From the NCBI GenBank assembly GCA_018257865.1, contig JAEUBA010000010.1, positions 248,001 through 312,000 on the forward strand: DNA of 64,000 nt, given 5' to 3'. Positions within the stretch are counted from its first letter, which is position 1; every line of letters begins with the position of its first letter. Shown here piece by piece: positions 46,410 to 58,717 of this stretch. Source of the DNA: Stereocaulon alpinum (lineage: Eukaryota; Ascomycota; Lecanoromycetes; Lecanorales; Stereocaulaceae). The position numbers and the translations under genes are program-made. Under the pieces are notes generated by a model, which searched no databases, was not told the DNA's origin, and saw only the letters and a list, made by a program, of their open reading frames with translations.

Positions 46410-49400
46410 ATGGCTACCGCTCAACAGTCTAAGCGTCCGGCACCCCGCAAGCAGTCAGGAAACAATATTCTCTCGCGCATGCTACAGATGGAAAAGCAAA
46501 GCAAGGTCAGTTGACACATATTGGGCCCTTTAGTCTGTTTGCTTGTACCCAACATCTGGCTTGAGGTTGCTTGGAGTATAATCGTACTGATTCATCCCTT
46601 AGCAACAACGAGCCGCATCAGCAAGCCCAACCCTCCCTCTTTCGCCTAGTGCAGATCATTCCAATGGTTCGCCTGCCCGAGCTTTACCCTCACCAACTAG
46701 TGCTCAGAGGTCCCCAATAACAAACCCACAATCACCCCTGAGACCTCCTCCAATGCCCCGCTCACAGACGTCACCTGCTCTGGCGCAAGAATCCAAAAGT
46801 ACAGAGAAAACGCCGGAGAGGCCGAGGCAGTCCTTTGAGCCGTTAAGAGTCAGTACAACAAATTTCGTTCAAGAGCCAGCCACCGAGGAGATTTGCTTGT
46901 CACCCAGTTGGTCGGACCACGGCGAGAAGGAGAGAAGAAGGGAGAAGAGGAAGGCAGAAAAAGAGCAAAAGGAGCGAGACAAGAAAGCAAAGCATGAAAG
47001 CGAGAAGCAGAGAAGTGCAGAAAGCAAGACAGGGAGACGGCTGAATAAGAAACCGCCGCCAGCGGCCATGGAGACCCAAAAGATGCCTTCGGCTTTGAGG
47101 AGGAACTCGTGGATGTCCATCATATCCTCGAATTCAACCTCAGGTGAGGACGCACAAAGGTCTTCGCGAGAAGAAAAGACGCAGTCAATAGTGTCCTTCG
47201 GTTCATTTAGATCGAGTCGGCGCTCTCAATCTATGCCACCGAACAATGCGGAGCACACCCCTAAAAGCAGCCTGGAGCAATGGCGTCCGATTGTGAGCCC
47301 ATCCGCTCCGAAGCTTCCCAGCTTCAGATGGAGTTCCCGTAAGACTACCCCACGCTCTGGCAATTCGGATGCCTGGGGCAGTGACGATGCATACGAGAAG
47401 GACCTCATTGCCTTCGCCTATCGTTTGGAGGGTTCATCCATCGTGACTGAACCAGAGAAGACTGATCAGTCAAAGTCAAAGCAAGGATCAGGGACTGGAA
47501 CGCCGCAACAACAGCCGAGCACTCCCGCCATCAGCCAGAGCTCCACCGAGCCTGGTCTTTCGATTGCCAAACAGTCAAAGCCGAGTCAAAGCCCGCAGCG
47601 ATTGCCAGGCATGAAGGATGGCAACCCGGATGCAGAATCAGTAAGCAAGCCGGAAGAGACTCGTGGTGAACAACAAAATACGGCTTCCATTGCCAAGGAG
47701 AACCCAAGAGGGACAGCAAACCACAAACGCAGCCCCAGTCAAGTTCCATCGTCTCCGCAAAGTGCTGTTCTACCGCAAGTACGGTCGTCCCATGATGGAA
47801 GTAGCTATGTCCACAAACAACGCATGTATCAGCAGCAACGCTCCATTGCCGGTTATGAGGAACAACAAGCCGTGAAGGCCGCCACGGACCATGCGAGTGA
47901 ACTCGCTTCAGAGTATGAGGCTTTGTTGTCCGGACAGGTAACGCCGGCCTCGGAACGCGGTCGAACCCCTACGCTCGGTCGGCTAGATGCGCTGGGTATT
48001 GTTCAGGCTCCTGGAGAAAGTAGATTGCAAGTCAAAGAAGGTAGCGTATCCCCAGCGCCTCCGAAGCAGCGACACTGCAGCAGTTCGCCTCGTACCGATT
48101 CTGCTTCAACAAAACAATCGTCGCGCGGTCTCAGTGCCCTCTCGCAGTATTCAAGCCAGACAGACGATACTGAAAAGGACAAGGAGGCAGCGCAGGTTCG
48201 CGCGTCCATGCAGGCTGTCAGTGATGTTCCCGTGACTAAGCCACAAGGATTGACGGGCTTCAAAAGGGATAAGATCCTGGGTTTTCGGCGACGTGCGAAA
48301 GAGCCTCCGGCTTTCATCTCTGTGCCGTACAATGCAGAGAACCGTGTCGTGGCGATTCAGTCAGCTCCGCTAAATGCATCTCCTTCTACGGAGCCTTCCC
48401 CAAAGCGTTCGAAGATCGAAAGGATATTCGGAGAACCAAAACCATCATTTGCTGAGACGAGTGAAAGGAAGAGATCTTCAAGCCTTGCACGAAACCAGAA
48501 CAGAGAGGAGGTAGCTCAATCTAAATCGACGCAAAGCCATTCCAGAACCCGAACATCTTCTTCGACGGTGCTTAATGACAACATTTCGTCATCAAGACAA
48601 TTGCCTAAGTCCAAGACTGAGCCAATCCTGACTTCAAACACAAACACTACCAAGCAAGTTTCAGTCAATATGGACGCCCAGAAGTCTTTGGGCAAGGAAC
48701 CCAAAGCCGAGGCCAAGACCGCAACTAAGGTAGATGGCCTTGGCCGCAAGCATGACAACGCTAGTAGAAACCCAAACGGAGAGAGCAATTCTAAGTCCAA
48801 TGTCAAGCCCGCCTTGGCGACTGAAAGGGCTCCACAGGCTGCCATTACTCCTGTGTCGGAAGCTAAGCCAGCCAAAAAAGCACCTACTGGAGTCCTCGTG
48901 GCAAGCGAGACTGGAGACGGGCTTCTTCGAAAAGCATCACTCACGCGTCCTCGCTCAAACCCGCAATTGCAGACCCAAACGACTGCTACCAATTCCTTGC
49001 CTAACCTTGACTTCTTACCTCAATTAAAGCATCAGCCGCTTATCAAGAGAGAACGACAATCCCCTACTCGGCCCGCCCAAGATGATTCAACTTCAGTCTC
49101 AATTGCCCAATTTACTACTCCAATCGCCCCACTAGCCTACAACTCGCCTACCCCAGTGATCGCCCCAGATCTCAAACTAATCCCTCGCTCACCACTTCGC
49201 GCCCCCTCACAATTTCCACTCCCAACCGCCAATCGTCACGCTCGCTCAGCCACGGATGTGGGCACACTCTCGAATTTTGGCAAAGGTGCATTGGCAGAGG
49301 GACTGGACGCAAAGCCTGTTGCCAAGCTCTTCGTTGTTTGCTGCAAATGCAAATTTTGGCATGACTTGCCGAGCAAACTCTACGAGGCTATGGCTTTACC

Positions 49401-49548
49401 CAAGGAGCTTCACAAAGCAGGAGAGGGGAAGCTGACGGGTGCAAGATTAGAGACAGCAGTGAGATGTCCGTGGTGCGAGCACGCTATGACTACTTTCTGC
49501 TGTCAGGGGTGGACTACTGTTGTTTACCTGCACGAGCGACATCACTGA
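46410..49548 (+). CDS. Large disordered protein with C-terminal Cys-rich module
   Basis: Exons 46410-46505 and 46603-49548 give 1013 residues. The first exon (MATAQQSKRPAPRKQSGNNI, then LSRMLQMEKQSK) joins in phase to a long Ser/Pro/Lys-rich region without ordered domains. A highly charged segment lies at about 140-175 (EKERRREKRKAEKEQKERD) and may be a nuclear signal or a single helix. Only the last 75 residues look folded: KLFVVCCKCKFWHDLPSKLY, a helix, then CPWCEHAMTTFCCQGW and VVYLHERHH. Two CxxC pairs and further Cys and His residues suggest zinc binding. The module is strongly ordered compared with the rest, so it is probably the functional core. I do not recognise the family or know a role. 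Confidence 0.85.
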
Positions 49549-50475
49549 AGACGTGGACTGACACTCCATAATCACGACTGACACTCCATAATCACTAGCG
49601 TTGACCGCTTTCGAAATGTTTGACGAAATTTCTACTCTATACGATTTTAATATTATGTCTCAGATTGTCTTGTTGCTGCGGGCATGAGCCAAGACAAGCT
49701 TGTTTGTAGCGCTGCATATGGGTGGACAAGGTAATGATGTTGCATGATTTACGAAGGTTGGCCATCTGATCAGGCGCTGTTGGGGTATTTTGCCAAAGCA
49801 TATGAGGTCGGCTTTGGGAAACGAGCAAAAGCACTTCGATGCGTTCGCGGAAACGTCTTGTAACAATTAGCTCAGCTGAGTGCTCTGCCTAGGGCTTGAA
49901 GTAATAATGGAAACTTCATGGCTGGAGGGCCACGTCAATTACAACACTCGAATGCATAACAGGCTCGTCACAGTGCCATTGCACGTGACACAGAGAGTTC
50001 GAAAGATTGAGATGGAGGTAATGCATACATACATATCTACCTTGCGGCTGATTAGTCGATAGCTTCAAGGCGGCTAGCGTAGAAGCCGCTTAATCTAAAG
50101 TGATCGTGCTCTCCACCTTCACCATCCTTTTCATCTCATCATCCGCCATCACTCAGAAGTTTCGTCATACTATTGCTTCTCCATCTGGATTCAAATATCT
50201 TGTCACAATATCCAATAGGCTTGACAACCAATAATTATTTGGCGCATTTCACACTGAATGCTTTCGTCTTTGAGACTTCAACTCTTCGAAACGCCGTCCT
50301 AATGCTCGATCGCCGCTGAAATGGCCCCACTGTAAATTCTCCCACCCATAGGCCATAGATCCCGAACTCCATTTACGCCAGGACCAAGCAACCTGCAGCA
50401 ACGTCAAGCACGACAAGCGCCAGCCCTTTGCTCTCAAGAGCACAGAAACCCAGGGTATAACGAACATCCACACCA
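49549..50475. other. Intergenic between convergent genes
   Basis: The region holds the 3' flanks of the gene at 46410-49548 (plus) and of TAF9 (minus). It starts with a tandem 20-base duplication (49556-49595). A segment near 49864 (AATTAGCTCAGCTGAGTGCT) resembles a tRNA D-arm but has no T-arm partner. No gene is supportable. Confidence 0.5.
49556..49595. repeat. Tandem 20-base duplication
   Basis: The unit GACTGACACTCCATAATCAC occurs twice without a spacer, starting 8 bases after the stop codon of the upstream gene, so it lies in the 3' UTR. The copies are identical, which points to a recent slip event. Confidence 0.9.
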
Positions 50476-51228
50476 CTACCCCTCCATCTCCCTATCCCCG
50501 TCCCCCCCATCCGCCCCGCCCCCAAAGAGATCCTCCATCCTCCCACCCTCCTCTTCATCCCCACCACCATCCCCATCCTCATCCTCCTCCTTCACCCCCA
50601 CCCCAACCCCCTCATCAGCATCACCCATCACCTCATCCCACTCCTCCTTCAACTCCCACCCCACCCCCAGCAAACAATACTGTTCCGGCGGCAACCTCAT
50701 CCCCCACTCCCTCTGCGGCCCCGGCAGCACAACCCTATTCCTCTCCGCAGCCAGCTCCCCATAAAACTCCTTCGGCAGCACAGCATTAAACTGATAATGC
50801 GTCCGACTCGCAATACTCAATCTCAACGCACTAAGCGTCACAGCACTAACATCATTATGCGCCGCATTCTCTCCTCCTTTCCTGCCCGAAGCTCCTGCGC
50901 CTGCGCCTGTAGCTATGGATGAAGAGCTGCCGTAGCCTTCGGACGTGAAGTGTAAGGCGTCTTGTAGTGTGGAGGATGTGTATCTGTATGCGAAATCGAG
51001 GAGTTGGAGCGGGACGCGCTCTTGGTAGGCTGTTACGCCGTAGTTGGCGAGGATCATGTGGAGGAGGCGGGCGTCGCGGGGGCGTTTTGTGAGGCCTGTG
51101 TCGAGGGTTGAGGTTGGGGGGATGGAGGGGTTGGCGGCTGTGGAGGTTGTGGTGGGTTGGGAGGGGGGGGAGATGGTGGTTGGGGGTGGGGGGTCGGCGT
51201 CTGAGGGGGCGCCGTTTAGGGAGGCCAT
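50476..51228 (-). CDS. TAF9: TFIID/SAGA subunit TAF9
   Basis: A single-exon frame of 250 residues. The histone-fold part is clear: RDARLLHMILANYGVTAYQE, VPLQLLDFAYRYTSSTLQDA, then after a Gly/Ser-rich loop VTLSALRLSIASRTHYQF and LPKEFYGELAAERNR. This matches TAF9 (TAFII31), which pairs with TAF6 in TFIID and SAGA and helps recruit RNA polymerase II to promoters. The N-terminal 45 residues are Pro/Ser/Thr-rich. The C-terminal 50 residues are extremely acidic and Gly-rich (DEDGDGGGDEEEGG). Length is close to the metazoan protein and longer than yeast Taf9. The coding strand is C-rich in the first half and G/T-rich in the second, with a sharp change near 50900. Confidence 0.95.
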   Translation of the reverse strand: MASLNGAPSDADPPPPTTISPPSQPTTTSTAANPSIPPTSTLDTGLTKRPRDARLLHMILANYGVTAYQERVPLQLLDFAYRYTSSTLQDALHFTSEGYGSSSSIATGAGAGASGRKGGENAAHNDVSAVTLSALRLSIASRTHYQFNAVLPKEFYGELAAERNRVVLPGPQREWGMRLPPEQYCLLGVGWELKEEWDEVMGDADEGVGVGVKEEDEDGDGGGDEEEGGRMEDLFGGGADGGDGDREMEG

Positions 51229-51742
51229 GGTTGGATGTGAGTAGGCTGCGCAATGGGGGAAAAAGTGGTGGGTTGGGTTTGGTGAGGGGGGATGAGAAAG
51301 TAGAGATGTTGTGTAGTTGCGTGGGTTTGGGATGGAGATTTGGTGCAGGTTTGCCGAGCCGCATTGAGAACAAGGCGGATTTGAATATCGACATCACTGT
51401 ATCAATGTATCATACAGTCAGGTGGCTAATAATATCACAAATAGTGAAAATAAGTAGAATTTTTACATGGACAGCCTTTCGACATCTCGTAAAGCTTTAT
51501 CAAGGGCCTGCTCTGCCCAAGCTGACTAGTTCCTCGCCGTATCCAGCGATCAAAATCCATGCCAGTACCTTAGCTAGTTGAAAGCGCCTACCAATGTTGC
51601 TCCAATGCTATACACATGCTTCCAAACCGTTTGATGCGTGCGATTTTCCCTGCTCTAAGTGCAGAATGAAAATGCTACCCACCCTTGCGCCTGGTATACT
51701 TCCGAACTCCGTCTCCTGCGCCATGATCATTTTGCGCGTATT
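51229..51742. other. TAF9 promoter and lipin 3' flank
   Basis: Both neighbours are on the minus strand, so these 514 bases hold the TAF9 promoter and the end of the lipin transcript. The first 120 bases are very G-rich on the plus strand. No gene is supportable. Confidence 0.5.
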
Positions 51743-54307
51743 TCACTCAACCTCTGCGTCTTCGATGGCAGAGCGCACAGCTTCCGCTGCTCTGACCCGA
51801 TCCAAATGTGCATCAAACGCCACCCCGTTGTCAGTGTCCTCAATCGGAGTCCTCAGCCCAACTTCGACTACCGCATCTGGCGTCTCGTCATCATCCAGTG
51901 AACTTCTTGCGACAAAATCACCATCTTCAATGCTCTCTAATATAGAGTCGACCAGATCGCCTCCCTCGTCGACCGAGTCTCGTGACATGTAGCTGTCTGC
52001 CATTTCATCTTCTCGCTCATCATCATCAAGACCCTCGCTTCCCTCGTCTTCACTTCGTATACTCTGCTTATCACCTCGCCTTTTGTTATTATCTTCGCTA
52101 TCGCTATCTGAGAAGTCGTCAATCTCCATGGGAGCCTCTCGCCAGTAGTTAAAGTCTGTGAACTCCTCGCCTCCACCTGTCACCAGTAAGCCGACAGGTG
52201 GGAAGAAATGATCGACAACTTCTCGCATTGTGACGTAGCTGCTTTTGTACTTGTTGAGCGTAAGAAGATCCAAAGAGACCTCGGCGTTAGAGTTGATCGT
52301 AAAGATCCTTGTAGATGGTATGTTGACAGATCGATAGCTTAGAGCGTCCGTCAATCTATTGCCAAATCCAGCGTAGAACGGAGTCTTCTTATTAGTGAAA
52401 AGGTTTAAGATATCGCGTAGACAGGCCATTTTGAACACTTCTGGTTTTCGAAGATAGATCTCTCGTCGGAGTGCAGCGATCGTCCGATCTGGACTCATGA
52501 TCACAGGGCCTTTGGGTAGCTTATGACCTTCCTGAGAAATACCATTCAAGTACGTTCTTGTTGTATCTGCTTGACCCACGGATCTACTAGTGAGGTAAAG
52601 GATATTATATCCATTTGCGACAATGTCAGTGTACAGCTTCGCCACACCAATATGCGTCCAATCACGGCCGATCATATTCAATACGTGACCGAGAGCATCA
52701 GACCTATAGCGAAATTTAGTCCAGCACTTCTGAAGCCCTGTGGTCCACCTACTTTGTAATGGTGCCATCTATGTCGGATATGACTATTGGTACATCGTGG
52801 GTCCAATAGTACATACAAGCATGACACGTAGCACGGTTGACACTGAAACTCATTGTGTTTTCTCCAGGCTTTAAATGTAAAGCTTTCAATTGGTCGCTAG
52901 TGAGCCGAAGGGTTTTTGCGTAGTTCCGGTTTGGATCACCACCGCTGGGCACGTCGGCTGGAGGTGTCTGCGGTGGAGTTGCTAACCCAGTGGCTGTTTC
53001 TGATTGTGTTCTCTGATGCCTATTTGGAGACGAAGAGCTTGGCGATAGTTTGTCTTCATCGCTCTGATACCCTGGATCTGATGCGGCATCGCTGATAACT
53101 GCTCCAGGACCAAGTTCTTGAAGTCCAATCTTTCGGCCAGCGGCTTCTTTCGCCTCCTCGCTACTGTAGATCCAGAGGTTCCCCTGTTCATCGGCCCCTA
53201 TGAGAGCGCCTATGTCATAGTTTCCTTCAAGCTCTTCCGCGAGTATTTTTCGTGCAATGACTTCAGCTCGGAGAGCTTCATCCTCGCTACTCTTGTACCC
53301 TGTCATGTCTAACATCAAATCTCCACTATCAGTGACACGTGTAGGTATATTGGACATTGATAGCTTTTTCGACAGTGACTTTGCCCGATTGACAGCGTCG
53401 CTAGGAGAAAGTGGAGGGGGACTTTGAGAGCGTTCTGTTAGTGGAGACGAGGAGAGGCCAGGCAATGCAACTTGTTTGTCGTGGATATTAATATGTGAAG
53501 GACTGTTATACGTATCGGCTTGTGGGAGCGTAGAGGTTGGGAGTAGCTCTTCTGAGACAGAACGTTTGATTTGTGGGATTGGCCTTGCACTGGGGTTTGA
53601 CCAAGCGCCTGCTCCAAGCGTGCCCACATCGGTACCGGGGCTAGTAGATAGAGGGGTGAGGGCGCCTTCGAAGGTCAGCATCCTATACGCCTTCTCAGAT
53701 CTACGTTTTGCATACCAATATCACTCTTGGCCCTCGACGCATTTGACAACACAGGTCTAGCTTGTGAGGTCGAAACTCGACGGCGGTCATTGTGTACATT
53801 TGTATTGAGGTCCAGATATTCCGGTTCTTGGAGCGTAGGTGGCGAAGCGGTATCTTGTTGCAGGAGGCTTTGAGGGCTTGCTGCGGGCGAAATTACAGGG
53901 GAGGTTTGCAGACTCTCCGGAACATCCTCTGATGTTTCGAAAACGAAGAATGCTTCCCCGCCTTCCCCGAGTTTCATAGCGTAATTTTGCTTGACACTGT
54001 TGACCTTGAACTCGACCTAGAGCAAGAGACTTGTCAATTGAGGCCAACAATTCCGATGTGGGAGCAGCTTACTTTCTTCTCGTACGGACGAAGTAACGAA
54101 AACTTTCCGAAGCGAACATGGAAGGGCGAGCAAGCGAGTGAGCCTGTAATACGCGTAAGTGCTTGCCGTGGAGCTGCCTGGTTTCTGCAAGTGCATACCA
54201 TCTTCCTGTTCTACAACAATCACATCGATTGCCCCACTCAATGTTGCTGGGTTGATGGAGTTCCAGGTCTTTGAGACTGAACCCCCAATACTTCGCACAT
54301 ACTGCAT
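51743..54307 (-). CDS. PAH1: Lipin-type phosphatidate phosphatase
   Basis: Exons 54307-54199, 54143-54073, 54016-53716, 53665-52753 and 52703-51743 give 784 residues, all in phase. The N-LIP domain starts at Met1 (MQYVRSIGGSVSKTWNSINP), continues with SGAIDVIVVEQEDG and, over two introns, CSPFHVRFGKFSLLRPYEKK. The C-LIP/HAD catalytic domain holds VIVISDIDGTITKSDALGHV; the DIDGT motif near residue 455 is the DxDGT acid pair of the phosphatase. Then come YNILYLTSRSVGQADTTRTY and GPVIMSPDRT. Lipins dephosphorylate phosphatidate to diacylglycerol at the ER and nuclear membrane, controlling triacylglycerol and phospholipid supply. The C-terminal 150 residues are acidic, as in yeast Pah1, where the acidic tail binds the Nem1-Spo7 phosphatase. 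An intron splits the region just after the catalytic DIDGTITK. Confidence 0.96.
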
Positions 54308-54889
54308 CTCGCTAATCAGGGGTTAGAGTTTTTGAAGCTATATCACAGCTTTTGACATCAAGTCGTTCAACAAGCAGTCCGACGGACATCGCCTTTGTAA
54401 GCCGGATTATTGAGTAAGCATTGAGGACCCGGTAAGCACCATCTGGTACTTTCGGATTGCTAGCATGAAACGATCCAGAATAACATCGGCATAGAGGCTT
54501 GTGGGATCTGAGATATAGACTTGGTGTTGGTTCCTACTCAAGCGCCAGGGACATGATGATAACCGTTTAATAGCGTCACTGGGCATGCGGGTCTACCCGG
54601 AATGGCTAAAGCGCGGAGAGCAAAGCTTAGCGAAGAGGCACGCCAAGCACACCTGTCAACAGACTCTGATGCAGGCTTCGAAGGACAGCAGGCCGGGGAA
54701 AGACAGAGGCAGACGGAGCAGCAGGAGAGAAACTGATAATTCGCGAGAAGCCTACTCCAAATCTCCACCGTTCTTCATGTACTAATCCCAGCTTAAATTT
54801 GGTGAGACGACTGCCTACCTGCTTGTTACAGCGCGTGGTCCATGATCTCGGTACAATGGGATCTAGGGGCGGGGGAATGGTACAAGGTG
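54308..54889. promoter_or_regulatory. Divergent promoter of lipin and the FnIII protein
   Basis: The 582 bases between two divergent starts. The frame used for the plus-strand gene is open to an earlier ATG at 54842, so the boundary may be 48 bases further left. Frames 54538-54768 and 54585-54785 overlap on opposite strands and look random. Confidence 0.5.
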
Positions 54890-57800
54890 ATGCCCAGGCT
54901 CACTGCGTCAGACTTGTCCTGGGCTATAAGCTTGCTCCAGCAGTCTGCCTTCTATTCGGCGTTGGCCTGGTCAGCACAATCACCTGCCCCGTCTTCCCCA
55001 GAATCTAGAGCTGAGATGACTCCAGGATTGCCTACCGTTGCTATCAGATATATGAGAAGCCCAGAGATGAGCTCGAGGTTCTCCTAGGTCTCGACCCTCC
55101 TACCGTACCTGAGGTTTCCCTAGCAGGCATAACATCCGACTCAGTCCTCCTATACCAGAACCCTACCGAGAATCTGTCTACCCCACTTCATCTCGCTATC
55201 CAGGTCAACGGAATCAAAGGTAAGGCGACTGCGCATCGGAGTATCAGAAAACGTCACTGACATCTGATCGTAACAGTTGGCGAGTTTGCACGAGGAGACA
55301 CTTCCATTCAGATTACGGGCTTGAAACCTGGCAATTACTACGGCATTCGACTTATTGCAACCGATGATGCTAATCTCAAGTCGATTGGGCCTCTCGTACG
55401 GCTGCGCACACTCCCGTCCGCGCAGTCCGGCGACGATGGCGCTGTAGGTTTGGAGGATGTTCCTGGCAAATGCGAACCTGCCGCCGTACATGCTACATCT
55501 GCACCATTCGAAAATGCTCTCCCCTCTCCGAGTACGCGAGAAGCCGGTGGTCCCCAGCACCAAGCAAGACGAGTCGTATCAGGTCGTCGTAACTCTCCTG
55601 CAGCGTCAGGTGGAGAACAAGGCAATGTACAAGCCGGCCAATCTGAAAGTAGCGACGAAGACGAGTCTCCAGAAGCCATTCGACGATTGACGCAGAGACT
55701 CGAGTACCTAAAAGCAGAGAAGGGGAAAGTCGACAAGGAAATTCAAGAAGAAGAGCAGGAGTCTAAGCGGCACCTTGCAGAACTGACTAAGGAACGCGAT
55801 CGCCTCAGGGCAGAGTACAAGGAAAAGGAAGAAGCGAGTTCCGAGCTTAGGAAGCACGGTAATCACCTCGATAGGTTGAATAGGACTGCTCAGAGCAAGA
55901 AGGCAGCAAAGGAGAAGCAGCTGCAACAGAAGAAGGCCGACAGGCAGAAGATCAAGGATGACACCGCAAGATGGGACAAGCAAACATATGAAATGACACA
56001 GGATACACAGGAAATGGTAAAAGAGAAGGCTGATGTGATTGCTGCCAAAGACAAGGAAGTTGAAGAGATACGCAAGACCCTCGCCGAAGACCTTGCTGTT
56101 ATCAAATCATTGGAGGAGGAAATCCGTGTCAAGGGTATTCAGATCAAGGAGATGGAAAAAGAGCAGGAAAAATTGAACAGTCAAGGTACTGGTGGGCAGG
56201 AGCGAGTCCGAATAGAGAGGGAGAATGATCAAGTGTTGGAGAACAAGTTCCAGGCGATGCAGGCCGAGGTGAACTTTCTACTGCAAAACATTCAAACGGC
56301 CGATCTCGAAAAGGTGCAGGCGGAAGACCGTCTGAACTGGTGGATGAAAAGGCGTGCTCAAAACCCCGAGCACTTCGCTCCCATACCTTCTTTTGATTTC
56401 CTTCCCCCCGTGCAACGAAACATGTCACGGAGGACTCGACAGACGAATTCACGCACCAGCACCATCTCGTCTGCTCCGGCCGGCTATCAAAGTGGGTCTT
56501 CTACGTTCAACAACGCTTCGCTCATTTCACCACCAGGTTCGACTACGTCGCCATTCTTCAACGCCATGAACGGCACGATCCTGCCTTCTTTCACGGACCG
56601 CACAGACATTCCCCAATCGCAACTTGAGACTTTGACCGGTGGCGCTCCTATGAGCCCAGCTGCCGACAATCTTCTACCGTCGAATCTTTTCCGAGATGAC
56701 GAAGCCGCCACCAACCAACAGTTTCCCCACGACCACCTTAGCAATGCAAATTCTGACCTTTTCCTGGGACACGTGGTCTCGAACTCGGACGCTTCGGCTT
56801 ATGGACCCCATACGCCGGTATCTGCGGGCAGTCGAGCAGGTAGTGTCCTCTCAAGCCCTCACGACAGTCTACAGAACTTACAGAGTTGTCAACTGCGACC
56901 GGATCCCTTCAATGAGACTGAAATTCATCCTGCCAACTCAACGAGCACGCCATTCCATCCTTCGATAGCTGCTGATTCCAATCCGCTGGCGACCAGCAGG
57001 TTCGGTAATCTGTTTTCCTTCAGGCAGCGTGGAAAGCCTGGAACGCAAGAGGCTCCTCTTTTAGGAACACTAAAGCAAGGCCAAAGCCATTCATTTCCAA
57101 GGAACGTGGACCAGGATGGTCTTGACTCAGACGCAAGTCGCCGACGTAGAGGCAGCTATGGTAACTGGGCCAATCCAATGGCAGGGTTATTGAACCGAAA
57201 TACACGGGCTCCCGAAGATTCTGGACTCATCACCGCTCGCACTGCATCGGGACGAAGGAGTCGGCTGAATATGTTCGGTACTAAATTCGACGGTCAAGAG
57301 TCAATACCCTTCGTAGACCAGCCTTCATCTTCGAGACCCTCATCAACCTACTCCTACGATCAGGTTCTCGCAAGACCTTCAAGTGATAGCCAGCGCTTTG
57401 GATGGGCAAACCATGAAGGTATGCCGAATCGCAGTAGTCCACTGGGTGCCAATTGGAGTGGAGGACCCTGGTCACGCGCGCCCTCTCGACGACCTTCAAT
57501 GCAACATGGATCGACCAGTAATCTATCGCTTGGAAGCACGCCCTTAGGCCCAGAGGAACACCCAGGCTCATTCTCAAAACAACCCTCTGAGCAAGCTCCT
57601 ATAGGCACACGGCCGCAGTCTTCTCAGCGCCCAGCCACTCCTAAATTAAATCCTGCAGCGCCGACATTCAAAACTCTTTTCTCGCGGAAGGATGCAGGGA
57701 AGGTGTCCAAAACAAGTAACAGGTTTGTTGAAAAGTCAAAAGACAAAGATAGTGAAAGAGATGAGCCCGACGAGACAGGCTCTATGCATGACACCTCTCC

Positions 57801-58242
57801 TCAGGATCCGCGCTTATCCAGAGATGCCCAGTCAATTACTACTGCGGCGTCAACAACAGACTCTCATGACTCCTTCGATCGATCTACTTCTGGAACACCG
57901 ACGGATGTCACGGCTCCCCTGGGAACCAAAGAAACGCTCATGCAGAAGATCACTCGCAAGAGTAGCAGCAGTAAATTCAACCTGAACGCATGGGCGAAAG
58001 AACGTGGATTGAAGTCCAAACCGGGTCAATCGTCTACACCTACTGAGCTGGACGAAGACCCTTCGAGCGAGGCGCTTCTTGGTAAGAGCGCCGAAAGTGC
58101 GAGCAGCACACCACTGCAAGAAAGGGCCGGTCGTACCAGTCTATCATGGACCAACATTAGGAGGAAATCGAAGAAAGGCGACCCGGCTTTAGCTGAAGCT
58201 ATAGAAAAAGAGAGTGAATTGGGGGACGACGACGATGCGTGA
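54890..58242 (+). CDS. Membrane-anchored fibronectin-III / coiled-coil protein
   Basis: Exons 54890-54969, 55026-55219 and 55277-58242 give 1079 residues. The first exon is inferred: its phase-2 end joins TASDLSWAISLLQQSAFYSA to LAWIAYRCYQIYEKP, giving a single N-terminal hydrophobic segment. A fibronectin type III fold follows (PPTVPEVSLAGITSDSVLLY ... VGEFARGDTSIQITGLKPGN, YYGIRLIAT) at about 45-135. After a polar linker comes a long coiled coil at about 225-450 (RRLTQRLEYLKAEKGKVDKE and so on). The remaining 600 residues are disordered and Ser/Pro-rich. This architecture (short anchor, FnIII, coiled coil, long tail) occurs in filamentous ascomycetes, but I know no established function. An ER- or envelope-anchored scaffold is an inference. 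The alternative start at 54842 adds 16 residues. Confidence 0.85.
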
Positions 58243-58717
58243 GCGATGTCAGGATACGAGAGCGTGAAACGGCTGTCATGTCTCGAACAGTCGGTCCATT
58301 ACTAATCTCTGCAATCGTTCAAACGCCCTTATACGACCCCACAAGGATTGATAGTATCCAGATCCTCCTTCGGCCACGACTTTCCCTTCTCCTAGTCCTG
58401 TGGGGACTATCGACGAACTTGTATGACTACGGACTCCCCGAGAATCACCTGGGCGCCAATCCAGCTTCCATCACCTGACAGAGCGTTACTAAGCATAGCA
58501 TAGCATACGATAGGATGAATAAGAGGAAACGAACTGCATGACTTATATTACCTTGCATGATCCCCCTCGCATATGACCCCAAGCCCTTATCGGTAATAAC
58601 TCGGCCCTAAAATACCCCGATAAGCCTTAAATTCCACCACCAAAATCCATCGCTTCAAAATCCCATATCTACCCCTCTTCCCCACTCCATAGCCCCTCCT
58701 CCCTAATTTTCCACCCC
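58243..58717. other. Intergenic, TMA23 promoter
   Basis: Both neighbours are on the plus strand. The stretch includes a C-rich and pyrimidine-rich leader directly before the TMA23-like start (58620-58717). The frame 58239-58478 has no domain. Confidence 0.5.

Noticed and set aside
49862..49935. tRNA-like segment (AATTAGCTCAGCTGAG)
   Set aside because: A D-arm-like piece is present but there is no T-arm sequence or closing acceptor stem within tRNA distance.
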